Assembly (NCBI RefSeq): GCF_048569485.1
Contig: NW_027442066.1
Span: 186,001 to 250,000, forward strand
Direction: 5' to 3'
DNA: 64,000 nt
Origin: Anomaloglossus baeobatrachus
Lineage: Eukaryota > Chordata > Amphibia > Anura > Aromobatidae
The translations under genes and the position numbers were made by a program. Below the pieces are notes generated by a model that was not told the DNA's origin, searched no databases, and saw only the letters and a list, made by a program, of their open reading frames with translations. Of this stretch, positions 11,131 through 24,597 are shown one piece after another (within the stretch, counting starts at the first letter, position 1; each line of letters begins with the position of its first letter).

Positions 11131-14100
11131 TGTCCTCTGCACACTCCAACTGATAACTAAGCCATTATACTAGCAAACACTCAGTGTACCTAGTGGCATC
11201 CTATACGTGCCTATTGGACTTTGCTATAGTCCCACTAGTGCCAAGACATTTGCAGAGCGCATCTGCCTGTGTTGCACACTCCAACTAATTATAAGTAAGC
11301 CATTATACTAGCAAACACTCAGTGTACCTAGTGGCATCCTATCTGTGGCTATTGGACTTTGCTATAGTCCCACTAGTGCAAAGACATTTGCAGAGCACGT
11401 CTGCCTGCATTGCACACTCCAACTTTTTTAAACTAAGCAATTTTACTAGCAAACACTCAGTGTACCTAGTGGCATCCTATACGTGGCTATTGGACTTTGC
11501 TATAGTCCCACTAGTGCCAAGACATTTGCAGAGGGCATCTGCCTGCGTTGCACACTCCAACTAATTATAAGTAAGCCATTATACTAGCAAACACTCAGTG
11601 TACCTAGTGGCATCCTATCTGTGGCTATTGGACTTTGCTATAGTCCCACTAGTGCAAAGACATTTGCAGAGCACGTCTGCCTGCATTGCACACTCCAACT
11701 TTTTTAAACTAAGCAATTTTACTAGCAAACACTCAGTGTACCTAGTGGCATCCTATACGTGGCTATTGGACTTTGCTATAGTCCCACTAGTGCCAAGACA
11801 TTTGCAGAGCGCATCTGCCTGCGTTGCACACTCCAACTAATTATAAGTAAGCCATTATACTAGCAAACACTCAGTGTACCTAGTGGCATCCTATCTGTGG
11901 CTATTGGACTTTGCTATAGTCCCACTAGTGCAAAGACATTTGCAGAGCGCGTCTGCCTGCATTGCACACTACAACTCATTCTAACCAAGCCATTATACTA
12001 GCAAACACTCAGTGTACCTAGTGGCATCCTATACGTGGCTATTGGACTTTGCTATAGTCCCACTAGTGCAAAGACATTTGCAGAGCGCGTCTGCCTGCAT
12101 TGCACACTACAACTCATTCTAACCAAGCCATTATACTAGCAAACACTCAGTGTACCTAGTGGCATCCTATACGTGGCTATTGGACTTTGCTATAGTCCCA
12201 CTAGTGCAAAGACATTTGCAGAGCGCGTCTGCCTGCATTGCACACTCCAACTCATTAAAACCAAGCCATTATACTAGCAAACACTCAGTGTACCTAGTGG
12301 CATCCTATACGTGGCTATTGGACTTTGCTATAGTCCCACTAGTGCAAAGACATTTGCATAGCGCGTCTGCCGGCATTGCACACTCAAACTCATTTTAACT
12401 AAGCCATTATACTAGCAAACACTCAGTGTACCTAGTGGCATCCTATACGTGGCTATTGGACTTTGCTATAGTCCCACTAGTGCAAAGACATTAGCAGAGC
12501 ACATCTGCCTGCATTGCACACTACAACTCATTCTAACCAAGCCATTATACTAGCAAACACTCAGTGTACCTAGTGGCATCCTATACGTGGCTATTGGACT
12601 TTGCTATAGTCCCACTAGTGCAAAGACATTTGCAGAGCGCGTCTGCCTGCATTGCACACTACAACTCATTCTAACCAAGCCATTATACTAGCAAACACTC
12701 AGTGTACCTAGTGGCATCCTATACGTGGCTATTGGACTTTGCTATAGTCCCACTAGTGCAAAGACATTTGCAGAGCGCGTCTGCCTGCATTGCACACTAC
12801 AACTCATTCTAACCAAGCCATTATACTAGCAAACACTCAGTGTACCTAGTGGCATCCTATACGTGGCTATTGGACTTTGCTATAGTCCCACTAGTGCAAA
12901 GACATTTGCAGAGCGCGTCTGCCTGCATTGCACACTCCAACTCATTAAAACCAAGCCATTATACTAGCAAACACTCAGTGTACCTAGTGGCATCCTATAC
13001 GTGGCTATTGGACTTTGCTATAGTCCCACTAGTGCAAAGACATTTGCATAGCGCGTCTGCCGGCATTGCACACTCAAACTCATTTTAACTAAGCCATTAT
13101 ACTAGCAAACACTCAGTGTACCTAGTGGCATCCTATACGTGGCTATTGGACTTTGCTATAGTCCCACTAGTGCAAAGACATTAGCAGAGCACATCTGCCT
13201 GCATTGCACACTACAACTCATTCTAACCAAGCCATTATACTAGCAAACACTCAGTGTACCTAGTGGCATCCTATACGTGGCTATTGGACTTTGCTATAGT
13301 CCCACTAGTGCAAAGACATTTGCATAGCGCGTCTGCCTGCATTGCACACTCAAACTCATTTTAACTAAGCCATTATACTAGCAAACACTCAGTGTACCTA
13401 GTGGCATCCTATACGTGGCTATTGGACTTTGCTATAGTCCCACTAGTGCAAAGACATTAGCAGAGCACATCTGCCTGCATTGCACACTACAACTCATTCT
13501 AACCAAGCCATTATACTAGCAAACACTCAGTGTACCTAGTGGCATCCTATACGTGGCTATTGGACTTTGCTATAGTCCCACTAGTGCAAAGACATTTGCA
13601 GAGCGCGTCTGCCTGCATTGCACACTCCAACTCATTAAAACCAAGCCATTATACTAGCAAACACTCAGTGTACCTAGTGGCATCGTATACGTGGCTATTG
13701 GACTTTGCTATAGTCCCACTAGTGCAAAGACATTTGCATAGCGCGTCTGCCTGCATTGCACACTCAAACTCATTTTAACTAAGCCATTATACTAGCAAAC
13801 ACTCAGTGTACCTAGTGGCATCCTATACGTGGCTATTGGACTTTGCTATAGTCCCACTAGTGCAAAGATATTAGCAGAGCACATCTGCCTGCATTGCACA
13901 CTCCAACTTTTTTAAACTAAGCAATTTTACTAGCAAACACTCAGTGTACCTAGTGGCATCCTAAACGTGGCTATTGGACTTTGCTATAGTCCCACTAGTG
14001 CAAAGACATTTGCAGAGCACGTCTGCCTGCATTGCACACTACAACTCATTGTTACTAAGCCATTATACTAGCAAACACTCAGTGTACCTAGTTGTATCCT

Positions 14101-17100
14101 AAACGTGGCTATTGTACTTTTGTCTATTCACAGTATTGGAACGATATTTGCAGCACGTCTGCCTGCATTGCACACTCTAACTTTTTTAAACTCAGCCATT
14201 TATAGTAGCAAACACTCAGTGTACCTAGTTGTATCCTAAACGTGGCTATTGTACTTTTGTCAATTCACAGTATTGGAACGTTATTTGCAGCACGTCTGCC
14301 TGCATTGCACACTCAAACTTTTTTAAACTCAGCCATTTATAGTAGCAAACACTCAGTGTACCTAGTTGTATCCTAAACGTGGCTATTGTACTTTTGTCTA
14401 TTCACAGTATTGGAACGATATTTGCAGCACGTCTGCCTGCATTGCACACTCTAACTTTTTTAAACTCAGCCATTATACTAGCAAACACTCAGTGTACCTA
14501 GTGGCATCCTATACGTGGCTATTGGACTTTGCTATAGTCCCACTAGTGCAAAGACATTAGCAGAGCACATCTGCCTGCATTGCACACTACAACTCATTCT
14601 AACCAAGCCATTATACTAGCAAATACTCAGTGTACCTAGTGGCATCCTATACGTGGCTATTGGACTTTGCTATAGTCCCACTAGTGCAAAGACATTTGCA
14701 GAGCGCGTCTGCCTGCATTGCACACTCCAACTCATTAAAACCAAGCCATTATACTAGCAAACACTCAGTGTACCTAGTGGCATCCTATACGTGGCTATTG
14801 GACTTTGCTATAGTCCCACTAGTGCAAAGACATTTGCATAGCGCGTCTGCCTGCATTGCACACTCAAACTCATTTTAACTAAGCCATTATACTAGCAAAC
14901 ACTCAGTGTACCTAGTGGCATCCTATACGTGGCTATTGGACTTTGCTATAGTCCCACTAGTGCAAAGATATTAGCAGAGCACATCTGCCTGCATTGCACA
15001 CTCCAACTTTTTTAAACTAAGCAATTTTACTAGCAAACACTCAGTGTACCTAGTGGCATCCTAAACGTGGCTATTGGACTTTGCTATAGTCCCACTAGTG
15101 CAAAGACATTTGCAGAGCACGTCTGCCTGCATTGCACACTACAACTCATTGTTACTAAGCCATTATACTAGCAAACACTCAGTGTACCTAGTTGTATCCT
15201 AAACGTGGCTATTGTACTTTTGTCTATTCACAGTATTGGAACGATATTTGCAGCACGTCTGCCTGCATTGCACACTCTAACTTTTTTAAACTCAGCCATT
15301 ATACTAGCAAACACTCAGTGTACCTAGTTGTATCCTAAACGTGGCTATTGTACTTTTGTCAATTCACAGTATTGGAACGTTATTTGCAGCACGTCTGCCT
15401 GCATTGCACACTCAAACTTTTTTAAACTCAGCCATTTATAGTAGCAAACACTCAGTGTACCTAGTTGTATCCTAAACGTGGCTATTGTACTTTTGTCTAT
15501 TCACAGTATTGGAACGTTATTTGCAGCACGTCTGCCTGCATTGCACACTCTAACTTTTTTAAACTCAGCCATTATACTAGCAAACACTCAGTGTACCTAG
15601 TTGTATCCTAAACGTGGCTATTTTACTTTTGTCTATTCACAGTATTGGAACGATATTTGCAGCACGTCTGCCTGCATTGCACACTCTAACTTTTTTAAAC
15701 TCAGCCATTATACTAGCAAACACTCACTGTACCTAGTTGTATCCTAAACGTGGCTATTGTACTTTTGTCAATTCACAGTATTGGAACGTTATTTGCAGCA
15801 CGTCTGCCTGCATTGCACACTCAAACTTTTTTAAACTCAGCCATTTATAGTAGCAAACACTCAGTGTACCTAGTTGTATCCTAAACGTGGCTATTGTACT
15901 TTTGTCAATTCACAGTATTGGAACGTTATTTGCAGCACGTCTGCCTGCATTGCACACTCAAACTTTTTTAAACTCAGCCATTTATAGTAGCAAACACTCA
16001 GTGTACCTAGTTGTATCCTAAACGTGGCTATTGTACTTTTGTCTATTCACAGTATTGGAACGTTATTTGCAGCACGTCTGCCTGCATTGCACACTCTAAC
16101 TTTTTTAAACTCAGCCATTATACTAGCAAACACTCACTGTACCTAGTTGTATCCTAAACGTGGCTATTGTACTTTTGTCAATTCACAGTATTGGAACGTT
16201 ATTTGCAGCACGTCTGCCTGCATTGCACACTCTAACTTTTTTAAACTCAGCCATTATACTAGCAAACACTCACTGTACCTAGTTGTATCCTAAACGTGGC
16301 TATTGTACTTTTGTCAATTCACAGTATTGGAACGTTATTTGCAGCACGTCTGCCTGCATTGCACACTCAAACTTTTTTAAACTCAGCCATTATACTAGCA
16401 AACACTCACTGTACCTAGTTGTATCCTAAACGTGGCTATTGTACTTTTGTCAATTCACAGTATTGGAACGTTATTTGCAGCACGTCTGCCTGCATTGCAC
16501 ACTCAAACTTTTTTAAACTCAGCCATTATACTAGCAAACACTCACTGTACCTAGTTGTATCCTAAACGTGGCTATTGTACTTTTGTCAATTCACAGTATT
16601 GGAACGTTATTTGCAGCACGTCTGCCTGCATTGCACACTCAAACTTTTTTAAACTCAGCCATTATACTAGCAAACACTCACTGTACCTAGTTGTATCCTA
16701 AACGTGGCTATTGTACTTTTGTCAATTCACAGTATTGGAACGTTATTTGCAGCACGTCTGCCTGCATTGCACACTCAAACTTTTTTAAACTCAGCCATTT
16801 ATAGTAGCAAACACTCAGTGTACCTAGTTGTATCCTAAACGTGGCTATTGTACTTTTGTCTATTCACAGTATTGGAACGTTATTTGCAGCACGTCTGCCT
16901 GCATTGCACACTCAAACTTTTTTAAACTCAGCCATTATACTAGCAAACACTCACTGTACCTAGTTGTATCCTAAACGTGGCTATTGTACTTTTGTCAATT
17001 CACAGTATTGGAACGATATTTGCAGGACATCTGCCTGCATTGCACACTCAAACTTTTTTAAACTCAGCCATTATACTAGCAAACACTCACTGTACCTAGT

Positions 17101-17165
17101 TGTATCCTAAACGTGGCTATTGTACTTTTGTCTATTCACACTACTGCAAATCTATGTGCAGCACC
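11131..17165 (+). repeat. 138/136-bp tandem array, about 44 units, with higher-order blocks
   Basis: The left part (11,131-11,900) is close to the array at 3,100-6,572. The middle shows a five-unit higher-order repeat of 690 bp (units starting near 12,150, 12,840 and 13,530). From about 14,050 the units change to a diverged type of about 136 bp with TTGTATCCTAAACGTGGC and ACAGTATTGGAACG in place of the CCACTAGTGCAAAGACA core. Some units near 14-15 kb mix the two types. Divergence rises toward the right end, as expected when an array is homogenised mainly at one side. Confidence 0.95.
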
Positions 17166-17420
17166 TCTGCATGACAACCTCGTGCTCTGTTTTTAATAAG
17201 CTATAATGATAGCACAAAATACTGCCATTTTGTGGCATCATAGAACTGGCTGTTGTATTCCATTAGTGCCCCACTGGTGACAAGCTATTTCTAGCACCTC
17301 TACATCACACCCTCATGCACATTTAGCTACGCTAATGTTATAGCAAACTCATGGAATTCATTGCTGCATTTCATAATTCGGAGGGATAGAAAGTCAGGCT
17401 TCCTTTAGCTTTTCCTTCTG
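17166..17420 (+). repeat. Decayed edge monomers and leader-like remnant
   Basis: Two or so very diverged copies of the 138-bp unit can be followed to about 17,340. Then GCATTTCATAATTCGGAGGG and AGGCTTCC resemble the end of the hAT leader (GCATTTCACCATTAGGAGGG). It looks like the oldest surviving edge of this satellite lineage. Confidence 0.55.
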
Positions 17421-18659
17421 TTCATAGACAGCATCTCCAAGACAAATTTCCCCTCCACGTCTAAGTGTGGAGAGGCAGCTAGTGCGCATGCGTGTGCCGA
17501 TGTACCCCAGCTGCAGCATAATTACAGTGTTTCGCCTAGTGAGTATGCTCAGCCTGACTGTGCCATTCCTGACGCTAAGTCTTCATTTCGGGATACAGCG
17601 CATGCTCCCACACTAAGTGTGAAAAGCCTCTTTGCACAGGTGCTTGCATTCTGTGCCGGGTCTAAGTCCTGTTTTGTGCCTAGACACCATGCTAAAGCTG
17701 ATAGTCTTTTTTCAGAGACTGTATTTCATGCTACTGAGCATGCTCAGGCACTTCCTGCATCAGAGACTAGGTCCGGTAATGAACTCTTTGGCCCTGGCCC
17801 TGATGTGGGGGTCCCATATAGACCACAGGGCATCAGGTGTCCTCCCAAATGGCTTGCAGAGGCCCACACCTATGACTTGTCACCGCATTATTGATGGTCA
17901 GACGATGACTGGTGAGGTGTTTGGGTCATGGCAGCCATGAGGTCATCATTGAAGTTGCGTTTCCAAATAGGACGCTAGTTATGCCACTCATGACGTGTCA
18001 CTCTGCTTTTGTCTCCAGGAGGTGCATTGTGGTTCACCCTGGTTTGGGGCGGACCCAGGTTATAAAAGGGGCTGGAGCCAACAAGGAGGTGCGCAGTCTT
18101 CTATTATGCTCCGAAAGAGCACACCTCCATGTGTTGAACCCATTGCGGCTTTAGGCCAGAGGTAGGCAGGGATAGGGTGGTGGATGCAGGCCACCACCAC
18201 AGTTGGTAACGCAGAACGGTTAAGACCAGCTCCTGTCCTAACAGTCCTGCTTGTGCAGCCCAGTGGCATTAACAGGCCTGCTGCTGCTGATGCGCCTGCT
18301 GTCCACAGGTGTGGCCCCTACGCACACGGTCAGCGTACTCAATGGCCCCTGTGTTGTTAACAGGGAGTTCCTGGGCTGGGTGGGCATGTGGACCCTGTGA
18401 CGCTAACAGGGCTCACAGTCTCCAGATCCGAATGGCGTCTAACTCGGTTCAGGCTACTATTAGTTTCATAGCCACACAGCTCTGTATCCTCCACCAAACC
18501 TTCAAGTTGCCAACCTCTCCTTTTCCAACTGGGAGCACGGTGGACACTGACTGCTGAAGGTGATATATACCTTTCTCTTTCTTTTCTTATTAATTTTTGT
18601 TATATAGCGGTCACAGATTATATACCACTTTATCCAAATCTGCCAGTCCCACTGTAACA
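17421..18659 (+). other. Unclassified repeat-like segment with TATA box
   Basis: No convincing coding region is seen. A strong TATAAAA is at 18,061-18,067 after a GGGGCGGACC stretch, then a leader-like region. The layout suggests the promoter end of a mobile element that I cannot name. CTTTCTCTTTCTTTTCTTATT near 18,570 is a pyrimidine tract. No clear terminal repeats or target duplication were found. Confidence 0.3.
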
Positions 18660-18935
18660 GATGTTGTTTCTTCAGCAAATGTTACAGTTGTTTAACCACC
18701 AAATCCACGGACCAAAATTTTTTTCCCCTTTCCAACACACCTGTTCCCCTTTCCAACAGCATCTGTCCTTTTTCAACTCATTTTGGGATATGACCAAAAG
18801 TGCAACTGTGCAGGGACACCGTACTCAACGCCATCTCAGCACAGCAGCCATCCCTCGGTCCCTCCGATGTGGACAAGTAAAAGACCATTTCCTCCTATCC
18901 ATGACAAAGTGTTGAGATTCACTCTGTGCAGCACT
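18660..18935. pseudogene. Scrambled hAT transposase fragments
   Basis: 18,660-18,780 reads on the minus strand as a decayed copy of the hAT N-terminal region (the Gly/Lys-rich start). 18,785-18,930 reads on the plus strand like the segment at 8,085-8,215 (GTPYSTPSTHSSQ and QMWSNKRP region). Two pieces in opposite orientation side by side show rearrangement within the copy. Confidence 0.55.
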
Positions 18936-18949
18936 GGTGTTTAGTGGAA

Positions 18950-20160
18950 AAGTAGATCTAAGATTGCGTACCACATTCTGCAGATACTCCTGTATACGTG
19001 CGTCTATTTCTATGGCAGGAATTAGTTCGCCAAATTTTGTCTTGTACCGGGGATCTAACAGTGTGGCAACCCAGTATTCAGGATTACTTCAAATTCATAC
19101 AATCCGAGGGTCATGTAGGTAGTGCAGCAAGAAGGCGCTCATGTGTCTTGTGCATCCAGGAGGACCAAGTCCTTGGTGTGTTGGTGGCAGAGAGGTGAGA
19201 ATCGTGCATCCTTCCTCTGCCCTCTACCCACAACCTCGCACAACCGAAATGTGAGCAAGCTCTCACTCATCTGCTGAGTCTTCCATGCCCATCGCCAGTT
19301 CGTCCTCCATTTCTTCATGGGCTCCTGCACTTTCATCAACACTTTTTGCTGATACTATGCGCCCTTGTTAATCCCTCTCCCTCACCATGACTGCCGCATA
19401 GGTGCCGCTGACCATCTGGACCTCGTAGATCTTGTTATCCCTTCCGCATATGACTCCTCCTGTACTTCCTCCCCTTCCTCTTGTCCCAACACCTGACTCC
19501 GAATAATAATTACAGTGTGCTCCATCATGTAGATGACCAGAATTGTCACGCTGAGAATGACATTGCCAGTGCTAAACATCTTCGTCGACATTTCAAAACT
19601 GTGTAGCAGGGTGCATAGGTCCTTGATCTGACACCACTCCAGCAGCGTGATCTGCACCACCTCTGGATCAACTTATCCCAGGCTATATGTCTTACCGTAT
19701 TTCAGCAGGGCTCTGCGGTGCTGCCACACACGCTGCAACATGTGCAGATTCCAATTCCTGCGTGTCGGAACATCGCATTTCCGGCGTTTAACTGCCAGAC
19801 CCTAAGACTTCCGGAGTGATGAAAGTTGTTGAGCTGCTGTGTGCGCACGATGGAAGTGAGCACATAGCGAGCGTGCCCGCTGCACAAGGCCATGTAGGCC
19901 GTGATGGTGTTTTAAAAATTGCTGGAGAATTCGGATCAACACGTGAGCCATAAAAGGCACGTGTGTCACATTGCCCTGAGGATGGCCCGCAGCCAGGTTT
20001 GCATCATTGCCGCACACGGCTGTTAAGTCACCAACGGAGTCCGCTCCGTCAATTTGTACTCCGGTCGCCAGGTGACAACGTGTTCCTTTCATGAATAGTG
20101 CTGATGATGGGAGAGTAGTCGATGCCAGCGGCGCAGGTGGACGCAGGTTATGCTCACCCA
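18950..20160 (-). pseudogene. Old hAT transposase copy, C-terminal half
   Basis: Minus-strand blocks match the plus-strand transposase: the catalytic Asp region with CGNDANL (about 20,030), the HVL motif after it, the ITLLEWCQIKDLCTLLHSF block (about 19,640), the acidic linker (about 19,300) and the LLDPRYK region (about 19,050). The frame is broken in many places and there is heavy substitution, so this is the oldest of the hAT copies here. The N-terminal half lies at 20,553-21,255, separated by an insertion. Confidence 0.75.
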
Positions 20161-20164
20161 CTGG

Positions 20165-20552
20165 GCTGCATTACCTTGACAGATGCAGAATCTCTGGCTG
20201 AATGTAGCTGGTGGGTATCTCACAGATGAAATACCATCATTCAGCTACAACCAATGGGAAGACACCACACCTTTTTTATGCCCATCCTGTCTGCAGACCA
20301 CTGCCAGACATAGCTATGAACCTCTGGTTAATTTTACCCCCAGTTCAGTTTTATGATTTTGTGTGCTTGTTACCTGACTACTTTTCCTGCTTGCTGTTTA
20401 TGTACCTTGTTGGCCGATACGCATTTCACCTCTGCTTGTTTTCTGATTAAGTCCTGGCCGTCCCATTCTGTTCCTGTTCCTCAATTAATGTTTTGACCCT
20501 GCCTGACTACTATTCTCTGTAATAGCGGTGTGACTCACATTTCCCATACATT
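20165..20552. mobile_element. Unclassified insertion in old hAT copy
   Basis: About 390 bp without similarity to the hAT gene sits between its two halves. It holds a local inverted repeat around CTGAATGTAGCTGG and CATCATTCAGCTAC (20,197-20,250) and pyrimidine-rich sequence. I found no clear target duplication, so both boundaries and class are uncertain. Confidence 0.35.
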
Positions 20553-21255
20553 TCAAAGTAAAACTTTGACCGCCTGATGGCATTGAGCTCTGCTGCCAGC
20601 ATAGTAAGGAGGTGTGTGGTAGTCCTTGTGCGCAGTTGCAAGGAAGGGTGGCCTGACCACACAGGGTTTGCGCAAAGGTAGAGGACCCACACGAGGTTGA
20701 AGAGGCAGAAGCAGTGTATTAACTTCTACATACAGAACAAGGATTGAAACAACTCGTGGGGACGGCAAGACTTGTACAGCAGACCCTTCTCCATCTCTCA
20801 CCATAGTTTGCCAGTGCCCAGTCAGTGACATGTAATGACCCTGTCTATGCTTACTGGTCCAAGTATCTGTGTTGAAATGCACCCTGTCGCACACAGATTT
20901 TCTCAAGGAAGTGGTGATGTTGTGTGCGACATGCCGGTGTAGCGCGGGCATGCTTTTCTTGGAGAAGCAGTGGTGATTGGGCATCTGGTACTGGGGCACA
21001 GCGACAGACATAAGGTCTGTAAAATCCTGTGTGTCCACTACGCGTAAAGGCAGCATTTCGGTAGCCAACAGCTTACAGAGGGATAGAGTCAACCACTTAG
21101 CTTTGTCATGGGTCGCAGTAAGTGGCCTTTTATTTGACCACATCTGAGGGACAGAGATCTGGCTGCTGTCTGTAGACGGTGTTGAGTAGGGTGTCCCTGG
21201 AAAAATGCAGGTTTGTGAGAAAAGTGCAGGCGGAGACATGATGTTGGCTTCATCT
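20553..21255 (-). pseudogene. Old hAT transposase copy, middle part
   Basis: The minus strand encodes MSPPALFSQTCIFPGTPYST, the QMWSNKRPL block, the RVVDTQDF and AVPQYQMP blocks and the first catalytic Asp region NTDTWTSKHRQG (about 20,870). This is a 228-codon open stretch matching 8,046-8,710 of the plus-strand copy. It abuts the 3' UTR of the next hAT copy at about 21,258. Confidence 0.85.
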
Positions 21256-21257
21256 TG

Positions 21258-24200
21258 CCTTCAGATCTGTTCATCTTGTATCATTTTTAAAAAACACAGC
21301 AAGCAAGGGTTACTCCAAGCGGAGTCTCCCTTTTTTTCCAAAAATTGGGCCCCACACAGACACCTTATCAGTGGCAGCACTTGTGCCCTAGTTGCAAACA
21401 GGATGTTTTGATTTGCATCAAGCACATTCCAAATCCACAAGCATTTACTCTCCCCAGGATGACACAGGGGTAGTAAATTCCTTCTGGATCCATGACTTGT
21501 TCATTTTGATGAACGTCAGTCTGTCCACATTGTCACTGGACAGACGCGTGCGCTTATCTGTCAGCACACACCCAGCAGCACTGAAGACACGTTCAGAGAC
21601 AACGCTGGCAGCTGGACACGACAAAATCTTCGAGGCGTAACTGGAGAGCTCTTGACATTTTTCTAGATTTGAAGCACAAAAGGAGCAAGGCTCCATTTGC
21701 AAAGTCATTGCATCGATGTTCATTTGGAGATACTCCTGTATCATCCTCTCCATCCGTTGACTATGTGTCAGACTTGTTGTCTCTGGTGGCCTTGCAAAGG
21801 AGGGTCTAAAAAAATTATGAAAAGATTCCATAAAATTGCTGTTACCAGCACCAGATACGGTCCTACTGGTACGGGTAGACTGTTGAAGATGACGAGGCCG
21901 TCCCATGTTTGTCAAGTTACAACTGGGAGAATCACTCCCTTCACCTGCACGGTTGTTTGGTGGAAAAGCCGAGCTAAGATCGAGTAACAGCTTCTGCTGA
22001 TACTCCTGCATACGTGCGTCCCTTTCTATGGGTGGAATTATGTCACAAAATTTGGACTTGTCCCGGGGATCTAATAGTGTGGCAAGCCAGTAGTCATCAT
22101 CACTTCTAATTTTGACAATACGAGGGTCATGTTGGAGGTAGTGCAACAAGAAGGCACTCATGTGTCTTGCGCAGCCATGCGCACCAAGTCCACGCTGTGT
22201 TTGTGGCATAGAGGTGCTAACCGTTCTTTCTTCCTCTGTCATCTCCCCCCAACCTCTTTCAACTGAAATTTGACCAAGGTCCCCCTCATCTGCTGAGTCT
22301 TCCATGTCCATGGACAGTTCGTCCTCCATATCTTCATGTCCTCCTGCACCTTCCTCAACATCTCACCTGCTACCATGCGCCCTTGTTGATCCCTGTCCCC
22401 CATGGTCCCATGCCTGCCGCGTTGGTGATGATGAACGTCTGGACCTTGGTGATGTTGTTGTGTCTTGCGCATATGAATCCTCCTGTAGTTCCTCCCCTTC
22501 CTGTTGTCCCACCCCCTGACTACGAATAGTGTTTAGCGTGTGCTCCAGCATGTAAATGACTGTAATCGTCATGCTGATAATGGCATTGTCAGCGCTAAAC
22601 ATATTCGTCGCCATGTCGAAACTGTGCAGAAGGGTGCATAGGTCCTTGATCTGAGATCACTCCATCAGGGTGATCTGCCCCACTTCTGCATCTCGTTGGC
22701 CCAGGCTATACATCATGACGTATTGCACCAGGGCTCGCCGGTGCTGCCACAGTCGCTGTAACATGTGGAGAGTTGAATTCCAGCGTGTCGCCACATCGCA
22801 TTTCAGGCGATGAACCGGCAGGCCGAAAGACTTCTGGAGCGATGCAAGTCGCTCAGGTGCGGCGGTTGAACGGCGGAAGTGAGCACTGCAGACAGTTTCC
22901 GTGCCCTGGTCAGAAGGCCATCTAGGCCGGGATAGTGTGTTAAAAATTGCTGGACAACAAGGTTAAACACGTGAGCCATACAAGGCACGTGTGTCACCTT
23001 GCCCAGGCGAAGGGCCGCACCCAGGTTTGCAGCATTGTCGCACACGGCCTTACCAGGCTGCAGGTTGAGTGGAGACAACCATTTATCAAAATCAGTCTCC
23101 AGAGCTGCCCACAACTCAGTCGCTGTGTGACTCCTATTTCAAAGACATGTCAAGCTAAAGACCGCCAGATGCCGTTGCGCTCTGCTACCAGCATAGTAAT
23201 GAGGGGTGCGTGATTCCTTCTGCGCAGTGAGAACGCTGGTGGCCTGACCAGGCAGGCTTGGGGCGGAGGTGGAGGACCCAGATGAGGTGGAGGATGCAGA
23301 AGCAGTGGCGGAACTTGGACAGACAGAGGATTGACACACAAGTCGTGGGGACGGCAAGACTTGTGCAGCAGACCCTTCACCATCTATCACCATAGTTACC
23401 CAGTGGCCAGTCAGCGACATGTAACGTCCCTGTCCATGCTTACTGGTCCAAGTATCGGTGGTGAAATGCACCCGTTCACACACAGAGTTTCTCAAGGAAG
23501 CGGTGATGTTGTGTGCGACATGCTGGTGTAGCGCGGGCACACCTTTCTTAGAGAAGTAGTGGCGACTAGGCATCTGGTACTGGGGCACAGCGACAGACAT
23601 AAGGTCTCTAAAATCCTGTGTGTCCACTAGGCGGAAAGGCAGCATTTCTGTAGTCAACAGCTTACAGAGGGATAGAGTCAACCTCTTCGCTTTGTCATAG
23701 GTCGCAGGAAGTGGCCTTTTATTTGACCACATCTGAGGGACAGAGATCTGGCTGCTGTGTGTAGACGGTGTTGAGTCGGGTGTCCCTGGAAAAATGCAGC
23801 TTTGTGAGGAAAGTGCAGGCGGAGACATGATGTTGCCTTCATCCAAAGTTGGTGCTATCGATGTCTGAGAGAGCTGTACACACTCACTTGTTTCCCCTTC
23901 CAAACCAACTGACGACCTACCAAGCAAACTGCCTGTTGCGGTTACAGTGGTGGAAGTTGTGGGTGGAAAAACAGGTGTGACAGCTGTCCCCACAGTCCTA
24001 GAAGATGACGAGCGCGCGGATGCACTGGAAGGGGCAGGCGGTGGATGGTTCGCTCCGCTAGGCCGCATTGCAGCACGGTGAGCTTCCCATCGGGCCATAT
24101 GATATTTATTCATGTGACGATTCATGGAAGAAGTTGTCAAACTGCTGAGGTTTTTACCTCTACTAAGAGAACCATGACAAATTTTACAGATCACATAATT

Positions 24201-24597
24201 TGGGCGATCTTTTTCTATGTCAAAAAAGGACCTGGCTAGGCAAGGCTTAGAGGCCATGCGACCTGTTGATCCACCCCGAATAATGCTCAGAGGCAGAGTG
24301 GTGGCTGAGGATGCAGTTGTAGACGTGCTACCAGTGCTCCGACTGTGTCCAGGAAGGCGCCAGGTTACTTCGACGTCGGTTGCATCCTCCTCCACCGCCT
24401 CTGTTGACCTCCTCGAGTGTCTGACTGTGGGTTGACAGTAGGTGTGATCTAGAACTTAATCATCAATTGTTGTGTTTGCACTCCCCTACCCCTCAGACCG
24501 AGTTTCTTCTTGCCCTGACCGAATATTTAAGTTGTCATCCCAATCGGGTATCTGCGTCTCATCTTCATCAGTATGTTCCTCATTGCCTATAACCACA
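21258..24597 (-). pseudogene. hAT transposase copy, 5' truncated, with 3' UTR
   Basis: Minus-strand copy of the same subfamily as 6,703-10,340. It holds the acidic linker from about 24,590, the BED finger (CKIC at about 24,195), TTDTWTSK (about 23,465), CDNAANL (about 23,035), LLDPRDK (about 22,070), SERVFSAAG (about 21,595) and the complete C-terminus ending FTTPVSSWGE at stop 21,447-21,445. Several stops and frameshifts break it (open blocks 24,395-23,139, 23,114-22,803, 22,614-22,363, 22,329-21,445). It shows the uninterrupted C-terminal sequence that is split at 10,340/28,034 in the main copy. The 3' UTR (21,258-21,444) is one and a bit units of the 234-bp repeat, so the unit exists singly here. 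Confidence 0.9.

Noticed and set aside
3149-17165. Many 80-82 codon open frames (VYLVASYTWLLDFAIVP...) in the 138-bp arrays, looking like a membrane-protein repeat family
   Set aside because: They start at GTG, end at linker stops, occur in both orientations with the array, and exist only because the unit length is divisible by three.
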